DNA from: Pseudomonas koreensis
Lineage (GTDB): Bacteria > Pseudomonadota > Gammaproteobacteria > Pseudomonadales > Pseudomonadaceae
Reading direction: 5' to 3'
DNA: 51,234 bases
Assembly (NCBI RefSeq): GCF_012986595.1
Contig: NZ_JAAQYM010000011.1
Span: 1 to 51,234, forward strand
Part shown: piece after piece, positions 8,826 to 17,860 of the stretch
Position numbering within the stretch: position 1 is the first letter of the stretch
Layout of the letters: the number at the start of each line of letters is the position of its first letter
Translations under genes and position numbers: made by a program
Notes under the pieces: model-generated
Database searches by the model: none
What the model saw: the letters and a program-made list of their open reading frames with translations, nothing else
What the model was told of the DNA's origin: nothing

Positions 8826-9198
8826 CTGCCGCCCTCTTCCCCAACCACCGCCGGCACTGCTGGCCGGACAAGGGGCGCGACTCTAGCGGGGTGCGGCGGG
8901 CATTTCAAATGCGCGGCGCGTCCGGCGCTCCATGCTGATCAGCTATTGCGCGCAGGCGTTGTATGCGACGCAGCAGGAAACTGCGGATTTGCGCGGGGTT
9001 CGGATGGATGCGTCCGAGCGGTTCGCGCCTGAAGACTATCCCCTTGGGCGTGATGAATCTGAGAGGTTGCCAAAAAGCCCGTTTCTATAGGCGCTAACGC
9101 CTGCTCAGCCACCTAGCCACTGGCTCAATTCACGCTTACCATACCCACAACTCGTATTACCGCGGCTGCTGAACCCGGTACTCACGAGGAAATGAACC
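8826..9198. other. Intergenic region with a doubtful 52-residue ORF
   Basis: Between trmK and the small basic protein gene. The only open frame of note is ATG 8932 to TAG 9090 on the plus strand (52 residues, starting MLISYCAQALYATQQETADL). It has no ribosome site and no family that I recognise; it may be a fragment of a lost gene. A weak hairpin AGGCG-ctaa-CGCCT lies at 9089-9102. No RNA gene was recognised. Confidence 0.4.
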
Positions 9199-9393
9199 AT
9201 GGAAAGAACCCGCGCCTGGAGACGTCATCAGGCCCGTAAACGCGGCAACGGCAAAGCGGCTGATCCGCTGAAGTTCAAACCGCAAAAGAACTGGAAGCTG
9301 ATGTATACCCGCGCCGAAAAACTGGCCAGGGCACGCCAACTGGGCATGAGCTATCCCACCCGCACCACCCGCCAACTGCTGGATCAAGTGTGA
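9199..9393 (+). CDS. Small basic protein, translationally coupled to phosphatase gene
   Basis: A 64-residue protein very rich in Arg and Lys (opening MERTRAWRRHQARKRGNGKAA), with no membrane segment and no family that I can name. Its TGA stop overlaps the GTG start of the next gene by four bases, so the two are translated together. The charge suggests nucleic-acid or phosphoprotein contact, but that is inference. The real coupling and Pseudomonas-like codon use argue it is a true gene. Confidence 0.7.
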   Translation: MERTRAWRRHQARKRGNGKAADPLKFKPQKNWKLMYTRAEKLARARQLGMSYPTRTTRQLLDQV

Positions 9394-9722
9394 CCAATCT
9401 CCTGTTCGTTTGCAGCCGTAACCAATGGCGCAGCCCGACGGCGGAAGCGATCTGGCGCCGCCGGCCCGGCTTCGAAGCCCGCTCGGCGGGCACCAGCCCC
9501 AACGCGCGCAAACCCATCGGCCCGGCGGATATCCGCTGGGCCGATGTGATTTTTGTCATGGAGCGCAAGCACCTCAATCGTCTGCAGGCTGAATACGCCC
9601 GCCTGCTTGAGCACAAGCCCATCCACACCCTGGATATTCCCGATGACTACCGTTTCATGGATCCCGAACTGGTAGATATTCTCGAAGACGCTGTGAAGCC
9701 CTATCTCGCGCCTCAGGCTTAG
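9390..9722 (+). CDS. Low-molecular-weight protein-tyrosine-phosphatase-like protein
   Basis: A 110-residue protein starting at GTG 9390 within the stop of the preceding gene. The N-terminal strand and P-loop read LLFVCSRNQWRSPTAE, where Cys8 and Arg14 give the C-x5-R site of this phosphatase class and RS follows it. SAGTSPNA and ADVIFVMERKHLNRL are also family features. It is shorter than the classic 150-residue enzymes, and the usual C-terminal DP-acid motif is represented by DIPDDY. It probably dephosphorylates a protein or small phosphoester in the cytoplasm. Confidence 0.85.
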   Translation: MTNLLFVCSRNQWRSPTAEAIWRRRPGFEARSAGTSPNARKPIGPADIRWADVIFVMERKHLNRLQAEYARLLEHKPIHTLDIPDDYRFMDPELVDILEDAVKPYLAPQA

Positions 9723-9771
9723 CACTCAGACTGCCGCCCTCATCCAAATACTTTCAAGTTGAGTAGTAAAC

Positions 9772-9930
9772 ATGAACCGTCAAAAGAAACTGCAGCAGTT
9801 GTTCAAGGAAAAGGCCAAGAAGGCCAGTGCCAAACTGGCGCCGAAAAAGCCCAAGTACATCAGCAAGGCTGACCGCCTGAAAATGGCCGCTGAGGCAGCG
9901 GCGGAACCGGTCGAAAGCACCGAGAGCTGA
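9772..9930 (+). CDS. DUF2986 small basic protein
   Basis: A 52-residue protein starting MNRQKKLQQLFKEKAKKASA, with KPKYISKADRLK in the middle. That pattern (Lys-rich N-terminus, then a P-K-Y-I-S-K-A-D-R box) matches the DUF2986 family of unknown function. It begins 50 bases after the phosphatase stop in the same direction and may share its transcript. No strong ribosome site is seen beyond GAGTAG. Confidence 0.75.
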   Translation: MNRQKKLQQLFKEKAKKASAKLAPKKPKYISKADRLKMAAEAAAEPVESTES

Positions 9931-9955
9931 TCCAGCCTTTCAAGCATGCTGGGCC

Positions 9956-10684
9956 TCAGTCGGCGGAAACAGGCAGCCGACACGCCAGCCACGCGCCCCA
10001 GAAAAGACTGCTGAAAAAACGCGTAGCCTCGCCAAATCCCGCCTCAAGTAATAACGCGTGAACCGCCGCCTCGGAATGCGGCGGATCCGCGCCTTGCAGA
10101 ATCTTCCCCAGCTTGGCCGCCACCTCGTCGGAATTTGCGCCCTGCTGCCGCCATCTCTGCCCCCACGCCTGCAGCAATAACGGTTGGCTGGCATAGGCGT
10201 AATGATTACCCGCCACAATCAGCGGCGCCCCCGGTTTCAGCCGTTGCTGGATCGACTTCAAGATCTGTCGCTTGGGTTCATCGCCATTGAGGTGATGGAG
10301 CACACCTATCAAGGTCGCCGCATCGAAGTCGGTTTCGGCCGGCAAATCCTCGACATGCCCCAGATGCAACGCTGTTCTAGGCAGTAATCCATTGGCCTGT
10401 AATTGCTGCGTCGCGGCTTCGAGCATGGGCACCGAAGGATCGACCGCGGTGAAGCGCCAGCCCGGCTCCAGTGCAGCCATCGCGATAATTTCCTGCGCCG
10501 TTCCCCCCACCCCAACCACCAGCACATTGGCCGGGCGTGACGGGCCGAGCGTAGCGGCCAACATGCACGCCGCCAGATCGTGACAAGCGTCGTAACCTGC
10601 CAGTGCGATGCGGCTTTGTTTGCCATACTCGTTGGCGCGAGCGGTGTCGAATTTTTCTGCGGGGTGGGTCGAGTATGAAGTCAC
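9956..10684 (-). CDS. Class I SAM-dependent methyltransferase
   Basis: A 242-residue protein with a Rossmann-type SAM fold: NVLVVGVGGTAQE (motif I, about 53-65), FTAVDPS (motif II, about 78-84) and ATLIGVLHHLNGDEPKRQILKSIQQRLKPGAPLIVAG (motifs IV-V). It starts at GTG 10684 with AAGGAG five to ten bases upstream. The substrate cannot be told; the layout resembles small-molecule methylases. It stands alone on the minus strand. Confidence 0.85.
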   Translation of the reverse strand: MTSYSTHPAEKFDTARANEYGKQSRIALAGYDACHDLAACMLAATLGPSRPANVLVVGVGGTAQEIIAMAALEPGWRFTAVDPSVPMLEAATQQLQANGLLPRTALHLGHVEDLPAETDFDAATLIGVLHHLNGDEPKRQILKSIQQRLKPGAPLIVAGNHYAYASQPLLLQAWGQRWRQQGANSDEVAAKLGKILQGADPPHSEAAVHALLLEAGFGEATRFFSSLFWGAWLACRLPVSAD

Positions 10685-11003
10685 GGCGATTCTCCTTGTC
10701 GTTGGAGCACGCTACGCCGGGGAATGCGCGAAGAAAAATGGATTAATTTCATAAGGCGCATTCCTGCAAGGAATGCGGGTCGAAACTGTTGTTTCGATAG
10801 CCATCTCCTGTTTCTCTTGATCGCATGTCCTGAGGTTCGATTGTCCGCTACGAATCTACAACTGCCGATTACCCACCCTAGCGCAATGTCAGGTCAGCCT
10901 GGCAACGGCCCCTGCCCGCCCCGCTCCCCGGAAATTTTTCTCGGCGTGCGGTTCGATCACCTAACCTCATAGATTGTGTGCTCAACGAGAACCGGTCCCG
11001 CCC

Positions 11004-13385
11004 ATGCGCAACGCCTTGAAGTCATTGTTGTTTGTGACGCTGATTCTGCTCGCGCCGGGTGGTTCGGCGCTGTGGGCGGCGGACTTGCCGGCGCCGTCGG
11101 CGACCACCACGGTGCCGCTGCTGGAGGTCTCGCAAAGCGATCTGCAAGCGCTGCAGATGCGCCTCGACGGGTTGAAGCAGCAGATTTCCGCCGCCAACAA
11201 CTACAACCAGCTCGAAGGCCCGCAGGACCGGGTGCAGGCGTTCATCCTGGATGTCGATCGCTTGTCGGCGTCGTTGTTGCCGCAGCAGGCGCAACTGGCG
11301 GTGCAACTGGGTGTGCTCGGCGCGGCGCCGGATACGCAAATTGCCGCTGAACAAGCCGATATCGCCGCGCAACGGGCGACACTCAGCGAGCAAAAGAACA
11401 AGGTCGACGCCACGCTGAAAAGTCTGGCCGCGCTCAAGCAAAGCGCCGCCGACCTGATCACGCAAATTGCCGGTATTCGCCGCACGCTGCTCGAAAGCGA
11501 ACTGACGCTGCGCACCGACAGCATTCTCAGTCCGGATTTCTGGTCGCCCCTGGTTTCGCCGGCGCCCGACGACCGCCAGCGGCTGACTTTTTTCATCGGT
11601 CAGGTCAACAACACCTGGGCCACGGTCTGGGCACCCGGGCAGCGGTTCTTCACCTGCGTGCTGGTGCTGTTGGCGCTGCTGTTCTGGACCCTCGGACGAC
11701 GTCTCGCCGAACGCGCACTGACCTGGCTGTGCATCCACCGCATGCCGGAGGGCCGTCTGCGTCGCAGCGCGCTGGCGTTCGCCTCGGCACTGGCGACGTT
11801 GGGCACCACCGCCATCGCCTTGCACCTGCTGTTCTATGCGTGCACCCGCCACGCGCCATTGCCCCCGATGCTGTCGACATTCTCCGAGGAGTTCGAAAAA
11901 GCCGTCTACGCCTGCGCCCTGATCACCGCCCTGAGCCGCGCGCTGCTGTCGACGCAACATCCGTCGTGGCGGCTGCCGGCGATTGCCGATGCCGTGGCAC
12001 TGGCGCTGAAACCCTATCCGCGGATTCTCGCGGCCACCCTGCTGGTGCTGGTGACGCTGGTGCAAGTCTGCAACGCCACCGGCATGAGCAGCCAGATCGT
12101 GATCGCCCAGCGCGGGGTGATCGCCATCGTGGTGATCGCGATTCTGGTGCCGTTGCTGATCCGCACCGGCAAGGTGCGCAAGGCGTTGCTCAGCGCCAAT
12201 GACCCGGAGGCCGGCAGTACGTTCGCCGGGGTGATCTACAGCGTTGCCACGGTGTCGATGTGTCTCTCGGCGCTGGCCCTGCTCACCGGTTACGTGTCGC
12301 TGGCGCGGTTCATCACCTATGAACTGGTGTGGGCGTATATCGTGCTGTCGGGGTTCTATTTGCTGATCGAGGTGGTCAAGGACGCCTGCGAACACCTGTT
12401 CTCGCCGCGCTACCCGGCCGGCAAGACCATCAAGCAGACGCTGGGCATGGGCGACCGACGCCTGGAGCAAATCTCGACGGTGCTGTCCGGCGCCAGCCGC
12501 GCCGGGCTGTTGTTGCTGGCGGTGATCACCCTGTTCGTCGGCGGCATCGGCACCACGTTCGGCCAGTTGGCCACCAACATCATGGGCATTCTCGGCGGCG
12601 CCGGACTGCGCAAGCTGAACATCGTGCCCGCCCATTTGCTCAACGCGGTGCTCGCCTTGCTGATCGGCATCTACCTGATCCGCGCCCTGCGTCGCTGGCT
12701 CGACAACGAGTTTCTGCCCAAGACCGACATGGACCCGGGCATGTGCGCATCGCTCAGCACTCTGTTTTCCAACATCGGTTATGCCGCGGTCATCCTGCTG
12801 ACCCTGTCGTCACTGGGCGTGCGCTGGACCAACCTGGCGTGGATCGTCAGCGCCCTGTCGGTGGGGATCGGCTTCGGCCTGCAGGAGATCGTCAAGAACT
12901 TCGTCTCCGGGCTGATTCTGCTCACCGAGCGCCCGGTGAAAGTCGGCGACCTGATCAGCATCAGCGGCGTCGAGGGCGACATCCGCCGGATCAACGTACG
13001 CGCCACGGAAATCCAGCTCAGCGACCGCTCCATCGTCATCGTGCCCAACTCGCAACTGATCTCGCAGAACCTGCGCAACGTCACCCTGGGCGGCAGTGCC
13101 CAGGGGGTGGCAAGCCTGGAGCTGATGTTCCCGCTGGACATCGACCCCGAACAGGTCAAGGAACTGCTGCTCAATACCTACCTGGAGAACGAGCACATCC
13201 TCGACAAACCGGCCGCGTACGTGCGCTTCAGCAAGCTCTCGCCGGAAGGCATCACCCTGACGGTGACGGGTTATGTCGGCAGCCCGCGGATCGTTGGGGG
13301 GACCAAGAGCGATCTGCTGTTCGAGATTCTCAAGCGCCTGGGGGATGCGGGGATAGCGCTGGCAAAACCGGCCTCGAGCCCGTGA
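11004..13385 (+). CDS. DUF3772/MscS-type mechanosensitive channel
   Basis: A 793-residue inner-membrane protein from ATG 11004; the open frame begins at 10974, but the signal peptide (MRNALKSLLFVTLILLAPGGSALWA) starts at 11004. A periplasmic helical DUF3772 region (about 30-190) is followed by several membrane helices. The MscS core then comes at about 600-700, with the pore helix and GFGLQEIVKNFVSGLILLTERPVKVGDLISI, and a C-terminal mixed domain ends near 785. Such MscK-like channels release solutes on hypo-osmotic shock. No partner gene is adjacent. Confidence 0.92.
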   Translation: MRNALKSLLFVTLILLAPGGSALWAADLPAPSATTTVPLLEVSQSDLQALQMRLDGLKQQISAANNYNQLEGPQDRVQAFILDVDRLSASLLPQQAQLAVQLGVLGAAPDTQIAAEQADIAAQRATLSEQKNKVDATLKSLAALKQSAADLITQIAGIRRTLLESELTLRTDSILSPDFWSPLVSPAPDDRQRLTFFIGQVNNTWATVWAPGQRFFTCVLVLLALLFWTLGRRLAERALTWLCIHRMPEGRLRRSALAFASALATLGTTAIALHLLFYACTRHAPLPPMLSTFSEEFEKAVYACALITALSRALLSTQHPSWRLPAIADAVALALKPYPRILAATLLVLVTLVQVCNATGMSSQIVIAQRGVIAIVVIAILVPLLIRTGKVRKALLSANDPEAGSTFAGVIYSVATVSMCLSALALLTGYVSLARFITYELVWAYIVLSGFYLLIEVVKDACEHLFSPRYPAGKTIKQTLGMGDRRLEQISTVLSGASRAGLLLLAVITLFVGGIGTTFGQLATNIMGILGGAGLRKLNIVPAHLLNAVLALLIGIYLIRALRRWLDNEFLPKTDMDPGMCASLSTLFSNIGYAAVILLTLSSLGVRWTNLAWIVSALSVGIGFGLQEIVKNFVSGLILLTERPVKVGDLISISGVEGDIRRINVRATEIQLSDRSIVIVPNSQLISQNLRNVTLGGSAQGVASLELMFPLDIDPEQVKELLLNTYLENEHILDKPAAYVRFSKLSPEGITLTVTGYVGSPRIVGGTKSDLLFEILKRLGDAGIALAKPASSP

Positions 13386-13566
13386 TCCTGCAGGCTCGCT
13401 CGCACAATGTTCGTGTCGCTCATCAGACTTTCGCGTGCCACAAGACCTGTGGCAGCCGCAATGGGTGAGGAAATCACCCTTCAAGCTGCGCAAGGTTGAT
13501 TTTCTTATTCCAGAAACTGAACAAACAGCCATTTTTTAGTCTTTTATCGCTATTAAAGTCGCCCCC

Positions 13567-13572
13567 TATAAT
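13567..13572 (+). promoter_or_regulatory. -10 box of the DUF3574 lipoprotein promoter
   Basis: A perfect TATAAT stands about 36 bases before the lipoprotein start. The -35 region at the proper distance (TTTATC, about 13544-13549) is weak. The surrounding DNA (13495-13575) is AT-rich compared with the rest of the window, as expected of a promoter. Confidence 0.6.
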
Positions 13573-13608
13573 TACGCGTCTGCACTCACTCATAAAAAGG
13601 GAAGTTCC

Positions 13609-14070
13609 ATGCAAAGACGCCTGTTACTGGCTGCACTGTTTGTCGCTGTAGCCGGGTGCGCCAGTCCTCCTGCCGTTTCCGTGCACACCAAAGACCCCGC
13701 CAGTTCGACCCTGCAAGGTGACGCCACGCGTCCGGCGCAGGCGCAGTGGATCCGCACCGAGTTGTATTTCTCGGTGGGCACGGTGGATGGCAAGGAAGGC
13801 GCGGTCAGCCCCGCGCGCTGGCGCGAGTTTCTCGACAAGGAAGTGACGTCGCGGTTTCCCGACGGTTTCACGGTGCTCGATGCGTATGGGCAGTGGCGCG
13901 ATCATGGGGCGAAGGAGCCGGAGCGGTTGAGCACCAAGGTCATCGTGATCCTGCACGAGAACAACCCGCAGAACGCCGGCAACATCGAGGCAATTCGCCT
14001 GGCGTACAAGCGCATCACCGGGGACTTGTCGGTCCTGCGTCTGTCGCAACCGGCCGACGTATCTTTCTAA
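13609..14070 (+). CDS. DUF3574 lipoprotein
   Basis: A 153-residue lipoprotein. The signal peptide ends in a lipobox VAGC with Cys17 as the acylated residue. The mature part (about 45-150: WIRTELYFSVG, WREFLDKEVTSRFPDGFTVLDAYGQW) matches the DUF3574 family, function unknown. AAGGGAAG precedes the ATG. Its stop codon overlaps the stop of the convergent permease gene by four bases. Residue 18 (Ala) would not favour inner-membrane retention, so it probably sits in the outer membrane. Confidence 0.87.
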   Translation: MQRRLLLAALFVAVAGCASPPAVSVHTKDPASSTLQGDATRPAQAQWIRTELYFSVGTVDGKEGAVSPARWREFLDKEVTSRFPDGFTVLDAYGQWRDHGAKEPERLSTKVIVILHENNPQNAGNIEAIRLAYKRITGDLSVLRLSQPADVSF

Positions 14071-15431
14071 TCAGTGATCGACCCCAGAGCTTGCCGAGGC
14101 GTCGACGCCAGGCGGCTCAATCCCGCCAACAGCAACGCCCCCACCAGCAACACCCCAAGCCCCAGAAACGCGCCCCACCCCACCACCGTCACGCTGGAAT
14201 ACAGCATGTACAGGCACAGGCCGAAAAACAGCAGGGGCAACAGCGGATACAACGGCACCCGGACCGGTCTCGGCACTTCGGGGAAGCGTCGGCGCAGGAT
14301 GATCAACGCCAGGCTGCTGAAGCTCAGGAACAACCAGTACACCGGGGTCAAGTATTCGACCATGGTGTTGAAGCCGCTCTGGGTGAAACTGCCGAACAGC
14401 ACCAGCAACAACGCCACTGCGCCCTCCGCCAACAAGGCCTTGCGCGGCACGCCGTCGCGTTCGTGCCACTCGCCGAAGCGGCGCAACTGCGGCACGTCGC
14501 GGGCGGCGGCGTAGGTGGTGCGGGCGCCGACCAGCAAGGTCGAATTGATGGTGGCGATGGCCGCGATGCCGACCATCAGCAGAATCAGCAGCACCCCCGG
14601 CGCGCCGAACGCGCGGTTCAGCAACTCCACGGCCGGAGCGTTGCTCGCAGCCAGTCCGGCGAACCCCAGGCCACGGACAAACGCCCAGTTCAGCGCCAGG
14701 TAGATCGCCATCAGCAGCGTCAGCGCACCGAGCATCGCGATGAAGATGCCGCGTCGATCGTCACGCACTTCCGCCGACAAGGTCGCCGCATCGCTCCAGC
14801 CGCCGAACGCGAGAAAGACGAAAATCATCGCCGCAGAAAATCCGGTCATGCCGGTGTTCTGCGGTGTGACCGACACGCTGGGCGGCGCCGCTTCGATCCC
14901 CTGCCACGCCAGCCACACACCGGCGCTGGCGATGCTCAAAAAGCCCAGGGCCAACAGGCCCACCAACAAGGTCTGGGTGATGAAGCCGATGTGCTTGCCG
15001 CTGAGATTGAGCAGCACCAGCGCGGCGATCACCCCGCCGGCAAACAGCCCCGAGCCGTATCGACCGAGCGGCACCACGGCGTTGACGTAATCGGCAAACA
15101 TGAACGCCGACAAGGCGATCCAGCCGGTGTGCATCACCGAGAAGCGCGACCAGGCGAACAGGAAGCCCATGCGCTCGCCATACGCCGTGCGCAGAAAGTG
15201 ATAGTCGCCGCCCGGATGCGGGAACGCCGTGGCCATTTCGGCGAAGCACAAGGCCCCGGCCATCGACGCCAGGCCGCCGAGCACCCAGACCCAGTAGAAA
15301 TAGTCCGGCCCGACGTTCAGCGCCACGGTCGGCGCGGTCTTGAGGATGTCGGTGGTAATCACCATGCCCAGCGTGATCAACAGCGCCTGCGCCACCGGCA
15401 GATGGCGCCTGGGGCCGTTCGAGTGATTCAT
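14067..15431 (-). CDS. APC-superfamily amino acid permease
   Basis: A 454-residue inner-membrane transporter with about 12 hydrophobic segments along its length. The N-terminal GMVITTDILKTAPTVALNVG and the PHPGGDYHFLRTAYGERMGFLFAW segment are typical of the APC (amino acid-polyamine) superfamily. The substrate is unknown, though an amino acid or amine is likely. It starts 41 bases after the stop of the TonB-dependent receptor gene in the same direction, so the two are probably co-transcribed. Confidence 0.9.
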   Translation of the reverse strand: MNHSNGPRRHLPVAQALLITLGMVITTDILKTAPTVALNVGPDYFYWVWVLGGLASMAGALCFAEMATAFPHPGGDYHFLRTAYGERMGFLFAWSRFSVMHTGWIALSAFMFADYVNAVVPLGRYGSGLFAGGVIAALVLLNLSGKHIGFITQTLLVGLLALGFLSIASAGVWLAWQGIEAAPPSVSVTPQNTGMTGFSAAMIFVFLAFGGWSDAATLSAEVRDDRRGIFIAMLGALTLLMAIYLALNWAFVRGLGFAGLAASNAPAVELLNRAFGAPGVLLILLMVGIAAIATINSTLLVGARTTYAAARDVPQLRRFGEWHERDGVPRKALLAEGAVALLLVLFGSFTQSGFNTMVEYLTPVYWLFLSFSSLALIILRRRFPEVPRPVRVPLYPLLPLLFFGLCLYMLYSSVTVVGWGAFLGLGVLLVGALLLAGLSRLASTPRQALGSITD

Positions 15432-15472
15432 GGAGAGTCCCGCAGAAGGTCCGCCATCCGTGGCGGTTCGGC

Positions 15473-17860
15473 TCAGAAGCCGTAGGTGGCGCTGGCGTAG
15501 TAATAGGCGCCGTTGGTACCGATCGGCGACAGCACGTCATACGGCAGGTTGCCGCCGTAGTTGATCGCCGAGCCGGAGCGCTCCGGGTAGTTGTCGGTGA
15601 GGTTGTTGCCGCCCAGGGCCACGCTGAATTTCGGGGTGAATTTGTAGGTCACCTCGGCGTCCAGTTGCCACACCGCGCCGTAGGTCTGCTCCGGTTGCGA
15701 GTCACCGAAGTCGAACACCCGGGTGGTCTCGCCCTGACGGGTCAGACGGCCAAGCAGGCCCCAGTGTTCGCTGGCCCAGTTGGCACTGAACACGAAGCGA
15801 TCCTTGGGTGCGGCGTCGGTCAGGGTGTTGGTTTCTTCGACGCCGACCAGCGCGTCGTTGCCGATACCCAGCGCCGTCAGTTGCGACGGCGTGCCTTTGG
15901 TGCTGGTGACTTTGGTGTGGTTGTAGGTGTACGCGGTGGTCAGGCCCAACGTCCCGTCATACAGCGGCTGGTGGTAGTTGAGCACCAGTTCGGCGCCGTG
16001 GGTGCTGGTGTCAGCGGCGTTGGTGAAGAAGTTGACGTCATGGACCCCGGCCACGCCGAAGTTGTCGTTGATGTATTGCTCCATGGCGTCGCTGCCGATG
16101 CGCTGCGACAGGGTGATGCGGTCCTTGACGTCGATACGGAACACATCGAGCGAGGCATCGAAGCGTTCGTTGAACTGGAAGGTCAGGCCGAGGCTGAAGT
16201 TCTTCGAGGTTTCCGGGTCGAGCTTTTGGGCGCCCAGCGCGCGGGCGATCGGATCGTTGACCGAGAGCACGCGGATATCGGTGAGCGTGCCGCCTTCGCC
16301 GAAGTTGCTGGTGGTGTTCTGAAAACCGCTCTGGGCCAGCGACGGCGCACGGAAGTTGTTCGACACCGCACCCCGCAACGCCCACTGCTCGGTCAGTTTG
16401 TAGCGACCGCTGAGTTTGCCGGTGAGTTTGCTGCCGGCATCGTCGTAATGCTCCCAGCGGGTGGCGGCGTCGACGAAGAAGCGGTCGGTGAGATCGCCCG
16501 AAAGTTCGGCGTAAGTGGCGAACACGTTGCGGTCCAGGTCCGACTCTTCGCTGGGGCGCAAGCCATTGGCGCCGTCAGCGCCAGACCCGATGTACGAAGC
16601 CGCGTCACCGGCGTAGGTCAGGTAGTTTTCGTAGCGGTATTCGCCGCCCAGCGCCAGCACAAACGAACGTCCGCCGAGGCGCAGTTCGCGGCTGAAATCG
16701 AGGTTGGTGGTGGTCTGGCGCAGCTCGTAATCGCCAGTGTCGAACGAGGTTGGCGAATCGGCCCCCAGGCTGACATTGAGGGTGCGTCGGGTGGATCCGT
16801 CAAAGCGGTTACGCCCGTGGGTGACGCTGCTGTCGAAGTCCCAGTCCTCGCCGATCATGCCTTTGAAACCGGCGGTGGCGGAGATGTCCTTATTGTCGCC
16901 CAGCGACTGTGGCAGGTAGCCGTTGGGATAGAACTGCGGCTGTTCGTAGGGGTAGCGATAGAACTCGGCGCCGGTGGTGTGGCGCTGGTTGTAGGTGCCA
17001 AAGCTGTAAGCCTTGCCGCCGGCCAGCGGCAGCTCGCTGTTGAACCACAGGTTGACGTCGCGCGCGAGGCCATCGCCCATCACGTAGTTGCGCTGCTCGG
17101 GGGTATCGGCGAATCCGTCGAAACCGGCGCGGTTGGTCGGATTGCGGTTCTTGTACTCGGTGCCGCCCCGAATGAACCCGCCCTCTTCGCCCAGGCGCGT
17201 GCCGATCTTGGCGGTGGTCACGCTGTTCTGGCCGTCGGTGGTGGTGCGGCCGATGGCGTCCTGATGGGTGTGAAACGCGCCGTAGCTGGTGGACACTTCG
17301 CCGCCCTCGGGCGCGTCGTCGAGGATGATGTTGATCACCCCGGCAATCGCATCGGAGCCGTACTGCGCCCCGGCGCCATCGCGCAGCACTTCGATGCGTT
17401 TGATTGCGCTGATGGGGATCGAGTTGAAGTCCACCGGTGCCGTGCCGCGACCGATTTTCGAGGAGTCATTGACCACCGCCGAGGTGTGCCGGCGCTTGCC
17501 GTTGACCAGCACCAGCACCTGGTCCGGACTCATGCCGCGCAACTGCGCGGCGCGCACATGGTCAGCACCGCCGGAGTTGGATTGGCGCGGCATGCTGAAC
17601 GATGGCAGCAAGGTCTGCAGCGCCTGGCCCAGTTCACCGTCGGCAGCGCCAGTGGACTTGAGGTCGGCGGCGGTCAACACGTCCACCGGCACCGGTGAGT
17701 CCAGCACCGTGCGCGCGGTACCACGGGTGCCGGTGACCAGCACGGTACCCAGCCGTGTGTCATCGTCAACGCGCGTGGAAGTGTCTTCGGCTTGCGCCGG
17801 TAGTTGCCAGATCGCACCGACAACCGCGATGGCCAGTAATGAACGGGAACGCTGATACAT
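15473..17860 (-). CDS. TonB-dependent outer-membrane receptor
   Basis: A 795-residue receptor. The signal peptide ends at about residue 24 (LPAQA-ED). The plug domain (about 40-185) includes VTGTRGTARTVLDSPVPVDVL, LVNGKRRHTS and RIEVLRDGAGAQYGSDAIAGVINIIL. The beta-barrel follows and ends in a terminal Phe (ASATYGF), needed for outer-membrane insertion. No N-terminal signalling domain is present, so it is not a sigma-factor-coupled receptor. AAGGAG stands before ATG 17860. The ligand is unknown. It shares its transcript with the APC permease and lies next to the two-importer operon, which makes a shared substrate worth testing. Confidence 0.92.
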   Translation of the reverse strand: MYQRSRSLLAIAVVGAIWQLPAQAEDTSTRVDDDTRLGTVLVTGTRGTARTVLDSPVPVDVLTAADLKSTGAADGELGQALQTLLPSFSMPRQSNSGGADHVRAAQLRGMSPDQVLVLVNGKRRHTSAVVNDSSKIGRGTAPVDFNSIPISAIKRIEVLRDGAGAQYGSDAIAGVINIILDDAPEGGEVSTSYGAFHTHQDAIGRTTTDGQNSVTTAKIGTRLGEEGGFIRGGTEYKNRNPTNRAGFDGFADTPEQRNYVMGDGLARDVNLWFNSELPLAGGKAYSFGTYNQRHTTGAEFYRYPYEQPQFYPNGYLPQSLGDNKDISATAGFKGMIGEDWDFDSSVTHGRNRFDGSTRRTLNVSLGADSPTSFDTGDYELRQTTTNLDFSRELRLGGRSFVLALGGEYRYENYLTYAGDAASYIGSGADGANGLRPSEESDLDRNVFATYAELSGDLTDRFFVDAATRWEHYDDAGSKLTGKLSGRYKLTEQWALRGAVSNNFRAPSLAQSGFQNTTSNFGEGGTLTDIRVLSVNDPIARALGAQKLDPETSKNFSLGLTFQFNERFDASLDVFRIDVKDRITLSQRIGSDAMEQYINDNFGVAGVHDVNFFTNAADTSTHGAELVLNYHQPLYDGTLGLTTAYTYNHTKVTSTKGTPSQLTALGIGNDALVGVEETNTLTDAAPKDRFVFSANWASEHWGLLGRLTRQGETTRVFDFGDSQPEQTYGAVWQLDAEVTYKFTPKFSVALGGNNLTDNYPERSGSAINYGGNLPYDVLSPIGTNGAYYYASATYGF

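Noticed and set aside
9089..9102. Small hairpin AGGCG-ctaa-CGCCT as a terminator
   Set aside because: Five pairs only, no T run, and no well-supported gene ending before it.
10724..10972. An 82-residue ORF between the methyltransferase and the channel genes
   Set aside because: No ribosome site, mixed composition and no recognised family; it sits in what should be promoter DNA.
11022..12635. A 537-residue minus-strand frame opposite the mechanosensitive channel
   Set aside because: Gln-, Arg- and His-rich composition with no domain; the plus-strand channel has a signal peptide and a full MscS core.
13746..15485. A 579-residue plus-strand frame
   Set aside because: It runs across the lipoprotein gene in another frame and antisense to the APC permease; composition is typical of shadow frames.
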